Positions 58,944 through 64,000 of a DNA stretch of 64,000 bases are shown piece by piece. How positions within the stretch are numbered: the first letter of the stretch is position 1; the number at the start of each line of letters is the position of its first letter. This DNA is from Colwellia sp. (lineage in GTDB: Bacteria > Pseudomonadota > Gammaproteobacteria > Enterobacterales > Alteromonadaceae). A program made the position numbers and the translations under genes. Location of the stretch: positions 1 through 64,000 of the forward strand of contig JABSOZ010000011.1 in the NCBI GenBank assembly GCA_013215295.1. Reading direction: 5' to 3'. Under the pieces are notes generated by a model. That model did not search any database. It was not told where the DNA came from and saw only the letters and a list, made by a program, of their open reading frames with translations.

Positions 58944-59175
58944 TCCTTCATTGGGGGCTAGCTAATTGTAATAACTATAGAAATAGATCGGTTAAAAAGC
59001 TATTTAATAATTAGACTGCGTTCAATCATATCAACCAGCTATTACTCGACAATATGCACCTGCATTGTTCTAACAACTTACGTCCATGTAAGAATCAATC
59101 AAGCGCCTGCTCTTGTTAATTTTTCCTGCGCAATGATTGATCACCTATTTATACGGAATGGTATTACTATCAAAC

Positions 59176-60696
59176 TCAGCCGATAATTTTACGAACTTTT
59201 GGCATGATGCGTCGACTTACTGGGATTTTTGAACCATGGGTTAATGTGAGATATCCCGTACCTGAAGTATCTCGTTTTAAGTTCTTTACAAAACTTGTAT
59301 TAACTAGATGTGATCGGTGTACACGCAAAAATGTTAGTGGTAGTTCATCTTCTAATTCAGTCAAGGTTGCATTGTGCAGCAATTTAGCACCACAAGATAA
59401 ATTAATTTCAGTATAGCCATCTGCACTACTGCAATGCGAAATTTTCTCGGTCGAAATTTTTTCTATTTTACCCGCACTTCTTATAACAACATGAGTAGCA
59501 GTATCTCGCTCTATAGCCTGACTTAAGGTTAATTCAAGCCTATCGGCTCTTAGTTTCTCTAATAATCTCGCTTTAGATTCACGATTAAGAACAATGCCTT
59601 GTTCTATAAACAAGGCAAAAAGTAAAATCGCAATAAGGTAGAAAAATATAATATCCAAAAATAATAAGGGGGAAACAAAAAGTGCGACAACAAAACTTAA
59701 TAAGCCAAGAAAAAACAAATTCGCTCTACGTTGCCCTCGATAGCTTAAGTATCCGGTATAGATAAGACTTAACGTTAAAGGGGTAATTATTGCTACTTGG
59801 GCTTTTTGATCATAATCATTGAATAATATAATTCCAACAAGGCAAGCGAATGAGATTGTGCTCATGGTCAGCCATATTCTTTTTACTTTAAAAGTACTTA
59901 GCACATAAAAAGAAACCGTCAAACCAAAACCCAGTGAGAATACAGTGATCAGTATTAACCTAATATCTTGTACGGGGTATGGATAAGCGACAAACCCTCG
60001 GTAGACTTCAGTTATGAGTTGTGCCGCGGCAAAAAATGAAATGACACTCAAGATACATTCACGTTTTCTTCTCTTGTTTAACAAGCCAGTAATCGCAAAA
60101 TATATTCCCCCTAGAATAAAGACTCCTAGTAATAAAACTGAAGGCGAATAATGGATAAGTAAATTTTTTGTAATACTTCCAATCGGTCTAAAGTCTATAG
60201 ACTGAAATGAACTGCCTATTTTTAGCCAATCATGGTGTGCAGATGCTCGAATTATTAGCTCATTACCTCCTTTGAGCAATAAAGGTTGTTTTAGCAATAT
60301 TACACTATCTAAATTGCCAGGGACTTCATATTCTTTAGCATCACTAGGTGTACCGTTATGGCCTATATATTTCCCATTTATATAGAATTCAGCCGCCATT
60401 TTTGATGTTATATAAAGGGCTAAGACTTCATCATGAGGCGCTTGGACTTGTAGAGAAATGATAGCTAACTTAACCCATATATGAGTATTTCTCGGATTAA
60501 TATCTTGCACTGCGGTGACCCAGCAGTCTGTTGATGTGAAATCAGGTATGACAGTTTGTCCTTTCTCCACAGGGCAAACCATAACCGAATCAGCAACACC
60601 GGTAATTTGAGCTCCCGCTTTTGCAAATGATATATTGAAAAAAAATAAACTCATAAGAAGAATAAAATAACGATGTTGGAAAAAGAGCTTTAACAT
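59176..60696 (-). CDS. Membrane-bound LytTR-family DNA-binding regulator with extracytoplasmic sensor domain
   Basis: 506 aa; signal, beta-rich periplasmic domain, about 7 TM segments, C-terminal LytTR (STEKISHCSSADGYTEINL...LPLTFLRVHRSHLVNTSFVKNL). Confidence 0.87.
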   Translation of the reverse strand: MLKLFFQHRYFILLMSLFFFNISFAKAGAQITGVADSVMVCPVEKGQTVIPDFTSTDCWVTAVQDINPRNTHIWVKLAIISLQVQAPHDEVLALYITSKMAAEFYINGKYIGHNGTPSDAKEYEVPGNLDSVILLKQPLLLKGGNELIIRASAHHDWLKIGSSFQSIDFRPIGSITKNLLIHYSPSVLLLGVFILGGIYFAITGLLNKRRKRECILSVISFFAAAQLITEVYRGFVAYPYPVQDIRLILITVFSLGFGLTVSFYVLSTFKVKRIWLTMSTISFACLVGIILFNDYDQKAQVAIITPLTLSLIYTGYLSYRGQRRANLFFLGLLSFVVALFVSPLLFLDIIFFYLIAILLFALFIEQGIVLNRESKARLLEKLRADRLELTLSQAIERDTATHVVIRSAGKIEKISTEKISHCSSADGYTEINLSCGAKLLHNATLTELEDELPLTFLRVHRSHLVNTSFVKNLKRDTSGTGYLTLTHGSKIPVSRRIMPKVRKIIG

Positions 60697-60949
60697 TATC
60701 TATCCTTAGGGCTATTGCTAGTTGTTTAAAGCAAACCATTTAACAGAAATACATGACCGTTCATAGAGTTAGGCTTGCAATATCTCAAGACAAAAACACA
60801 TACTAGCATGCTAACTATTTAATAAACTTAATATTTATAAATAAATCACACAACAAAACAAGCTAATTTATAAACTGATATATATTAATTGTTCTTATTC
60901 TATATATTCGTTTCACTAAAGTTCAGCTTTAACAAGGAGCCTAATTAGT

Positions 60950-62629
60950 ATGTACAAGATAGTTGTTTTACTCTTCATTTCTCAAGTATTGTTGACCTCA
61001 TGCTCTGAAAATAAACCCGACTTTCAAGCAGATGAATTAATCGGTGTATGGTCAGGGTTATTATTTCAAACTGAAACGGAATTTGATCAGATAAAGTTAT
61101 TGCCTTTCAATCAACCTACAAAAATAATCCTTTATAAAAACGGCAAAGAATTTATTTATCCATTAACGTCAAGTGATGGTGTTCTAACCTTTAAAAATGA
61201 TTCAGGCCTGAGGTTTGATGCAAGTTATTTTGGTGAAGAAAAAGTACTTCATGGCATGTTAACGCATAACCTTTGGGCGCAAAGTCTAAAATTTGAAAAG
61301 GAGAAAAACTATTGGTTTAGTAAAATTCGTAAACCTGAGTTTATCGATACTGACTATTTGGTTTATCTAGAATTCTATCTGGATGCTGCTGGAAAAATAC
61401 AGGCAAAAATACAAAGTAATAAAGAAAATAGAGAAGATCATTTTATTATCCAACAGGTATCTTTTAATGCGAGTGATATCGACTTCAAAATAACCAATAG
61501 TCGTTTTGCAATTTCAGCCGTTTATGATTCAGCCAAGAAAAAAATCGACTTTAGTTATCAAAATCAAGGCGGTAAACGCAATATAGAATTAACCAAACTT
61601 AAGCAAGGCCAACTTTTAGGTTATATCCCAAGACTACCAAGCGATAAATATGAATACAAAACCCCAGATTCTCCTGATGGCATTGTTGAAGTAGCATCCT
61701 TAGAAGATGTAGGCCTCGATACTTCACTTGTGAAATTAATGGATGAAATGACTACCGATGAATACCTTCACCTGCACAGCATCATCATTACCAAGAATCG
61801 TAAACTGGTTTTTGAAGAGTATTTTCATGGCTATCACAGAGACTATCTACACGATATAAGATCAGCATTTAAACCTTTGGCAGGATTAGCCGTAGGTAAA
61901 GCTAAAATGATAAACAGTATGTTAAAGATAGATAATCCAATTTTAGATTATTATCCTCAATATAAAATTGAGGATCTTCAGAAGAAAAAAATTACTGTTT
62001 ACCACGCATTAACCATGAGCAGTGGGTTACAGAATGAAAATGAAGATAAAATGCAAAGGGAATATACTGACTGGATAAAATATAAGCTTGATCACCCAAT
62101 GGAGCATAAACCCGGAGATAAATACGTTTATTCTGATGGCGGCATAAATTTATTATCAGGGGTAATTCAGTCGACTACTCAGCAATATTTACCTTCTTTT
62201 ATACAGCATAAATTAATGCTACCAATGGATATAGATAACTTTCAAATGCGAACATCTCCTGCTGGTAGAGGATATTTAGCGGGTCATTTTTATTTGCGAC
62301 CTATTGATTTTACAAAATTTGGTTTGTTGATGCTAAATCAAGGACAGTGGAATGGAAAACAGCTCATTTCAACGTCATGGATCAAAGAGTCAACCTCACC
62401 AAAAGTCGATAAAGAGCATGGGTATTTCTGGAAATTGCATGAACGCGAAGTGGGCGGAAAAATTATGACGTCGATTGAAGCTTGGGGGAATGGTGGTCAG
62501 TTTCTCATTATCATTCCTGAAATTGACATGACTATAACGCTCACAGGGGGAAATTATAACGTGTACCCCGAGATGGAACGTGGTTTTAAACTGCTAGAGC
62601 AGTATGTTTTTCCAGCGGTAAAGTTATAG
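60950..62629 (+). CDS. Serine hydrolase (beta-lactamase family), lipoprotein
   Basis: 559 aa; lipobox LLTSCSEN; SAFKPLAG (SxxK), YSDGGINLLSGVI. Confidence 0.88.
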   Translation: MYKIVVLLFISQVLLTSCSENKPDFQADELIGVWSGLLFQTETEFDQIKLLPFNQPTKIILYKNGKEFIYPLTSSDGVLTFKNDSGLRFDASYFGEEKVLHGMLTHNLWAQSLKFEKEKNYWFSKIRKPEFIDTDYLVYLEFYLDAAGKIQAKIQSNKENREDHFIIQQVSFNASDIDFKITNSRFAISAVYDSAKKKIDFSYQNQGGKRNIELTKLKQGQLLGYIPRLPSDKYEYKTPDSPDGIVEVASLEDVGLDTSLVKLMDEMTTDEYLHLHSIIITKNRKLVFEEYFHGYHRDYLHDIRSAFKPLAGLAVGKAKMINSMLKIDNPILDYYPQYKIEDLQKKKITVYHALTMSSGLQNENEDKMQREYTDWIKYKLDHPMEHKPGDKYVYSDGGINLLSGVIQSTTQQYLPSFIQHKLMLPMDIDNFQMRTSPAGRGYLAGHFYLRPIDFTKFGLLMLNQGQWNGKQLISTSWIKESTSPKVDKEHGYFWKLHEREVGGKIMTSIEAWGNGGQFLIIIPEIDMTITLTGGNYNVYPEMERGFKLLEQYVFPAVKL

Positions 62630-62752
62630 ATTTACAGGAGAGCCTTAACGTAAAAATCAATCACTTTTTCTAGTTCAGGTGCTAGTTAATATTAAATAGA
62701 ATGGTTATCTAGCAATTGGTTGATAACCTTTTATTCCTGATACCTTGCCCTA

Positions 62753-63922
62753 TCACTGAATTTTTTGATGTGTTTCGGCAGGGATCAGCTTTTCATAATA
62801 ACTGTCTTTTGGCATTTTTGGCGAAATGCCCGTTACTTGTCCATCGGGAGAGAAATGAAACAGCATGTGGGAAACGTCTGTACGTCCTTTAAGTTCAAAC
62901 TTTTCAGGCGACAGAGGATTAAGCGCAAAATTAAATTTTCCTTCTTGCATTACAAACAAGAGACCATTGTTCACACTGACCTTGAGAAGGTTACCATCAT
63001 TTGCTTGATATTGACCTTCGTAAGCTTGTAAGGCTTTGCTATCAATGACATAAGCTGAACGAAACTCTAACTCGATCAATTGTATAATATTATATTTGAT
63101 CAACTCAGGTCTATCGCGATAGATAGGATAGATAGCTACGGCCTTTAACAATTCTTGATCCGCTGTCATGTCAGCAACGGACATACCTGCGCGATGTTTT
63201 TTACCGACTAAACGGGCAAAGTTACTTAAGGTTTCGCCTGCCAGTTTCAACTCTTCACGTTGACTAAACAGACGTAAATCTTTGTGTCCTGAAACGATTA
63301 ACGTTTTATCGTTGGCCATATCATAGGCTTGGTTAAATCCATCTAGGTGACCTTGTACACCGTGATAACCTGTGTATACCAATTTGTTGGTACGAAAAGC
63401 ATCGCCCAATAGCATCACATTACTATTTTCTAAATACACAATTGTTTGGCCATTATTATGCGCTAGTGTATGACGGGCAGTAAGCACTTCATCACCAAAT
63501 GACATCGAAAATTTATCATCAAACAAAATTTCTGTGCTTGCTCGGGTGTATTTAAGTGCTTTATGGGCAATTAATTCAGCCCCTCGCTCTTTAAAATATT
63601 GATTGGCGTCATAGTGAAAGTAGTCTGAAGCCATGTTGAAAACATGAGTGACGGCTTTGCCTGTTAATTCTTTTATTTTTGCTTCCAGACTGGGTGCCAC
63701 CGAGGACATCTGCGACGTAATCAATAGCACGCCTTTATCACCAACAATAATCGCGCTGTTAATAAATGACGTTTTGCTCCAGGCCACAGACAGCACATAA
63801 ACCTGATCAGTGATTTTTTCAGCGGTTATGTCATATTGCTCAATTTTTGTTGGGGTTGCTGCTAGTACTGACAGTGATTGGGCTAATATCGCCACCAATA
63901 ATATTAGATAAATTTTTTTCAT
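62753..63922 (-). CDS. MBL-fold metallohydrolase-like exported protein
   Basis: 389 aa; signal peptide; SAIIVGDKGVLLITSQMSSVAPSLEAKIKELTGKAVTHVFNMASDYFHYDANQYFKERGAELIAH, LGDAFRTNKL. The usual HxHxDH is not intact (SDYFHYD). Confidence 0.78.
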   Translation of the reverse strand: MKKIYLILLVAILAQSLSVLAATPTKIEQYDITAEKITDQVYVLSVAWSKTSFINSAIIVGDKGVLLITSQMSSVAPSLEAKIKELTGKAVTHVFNMASDYFHYDANQYFKERGAELIAHKALKYTRASTEILFDDKFSMSFGDEVLTARHTLAHNNGQTIVYLENSNVMLLGDAFRTNKLVYTGYHGVQGHLDGFNQAYDMANDKTLIVSGHKDLRLFSQREELKLAGETLSNFARLVGKKHRAGMSVADMTADQELLKAVAIYPIYRDRPELIKYNIIQLIELEFRSAYVIDSKALQAYEGQYQANDGNLLKVSVNNGLLFVMQEGKFNFALNPLSPEKFELKGRTDVSHMLFHFSPDGQVTGISPKMPKDSYYEKLIPAETHQKIQ

Positions 63923-64000
63923 CAGGGTGTTTTCTCCGTTAATTATTTATGAATTTCATTTTCATCATATTAGCTGAGCAACTCAATGTAGGGAGCCTGA

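Overview
The window looks like a gammaproteobacterial (Alteromonadales/Colwellia-like, low GC) chromosome segment; that taxonomic call is inference from gene content and protein similarity as I remember it. It opens with the 3' end of acnB. About 10 kb of accessory DNA follows: a small lipoprotein, a 2517-aa multidomain lipoprotein and an S9 peptidase. Next comes the pdhR-aceE-aceF-lpdA operon on the minus strand. The rest holds an HxlR/cupin pair, an M16 peptidase, and an HlyD-ABC-FtsX export operon with an NtrC-type two-component pair. A second HlyD-ABC-FtsX export system is preceded by an untracked 40-aa ORF. Further on are a YHYH/HupE pair, a PLP lyase with a MOSC-flavodoxin-reductase-type fusion and an Lrp regulator, isochorismatase/pirin/LysR genes, and an OmpR-type two-component system near a serine hydrolase, DUF3019 and MipA genes. 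A third ABC transporter with an AraC regulator, a MASE-type sensor kinase split by one in-frame TGA, a membrane LytTR regulator, another serine hydrolase and an MBL-fold hydrolase complete the window. The observations I rate highest are: (1) the in-frame TGA at a UxxC/CxxC position in the sensor kinase; (2) a 37-bp perfect copy of the lpdA 3' end 2.4 kb away, flanking the S9 peptidase; (3) a 40-aa peptide ORF with a good RBS ahead of an HlyD-ABC-FtsX exporter; (4) a sigma-54 type promoter in front of the export operon that encodes an NtrC-family regulator; (5) a heptanucleotide repeat just before that regulator. No CRISPR, rRNA, tRNA or transposase was recognised.
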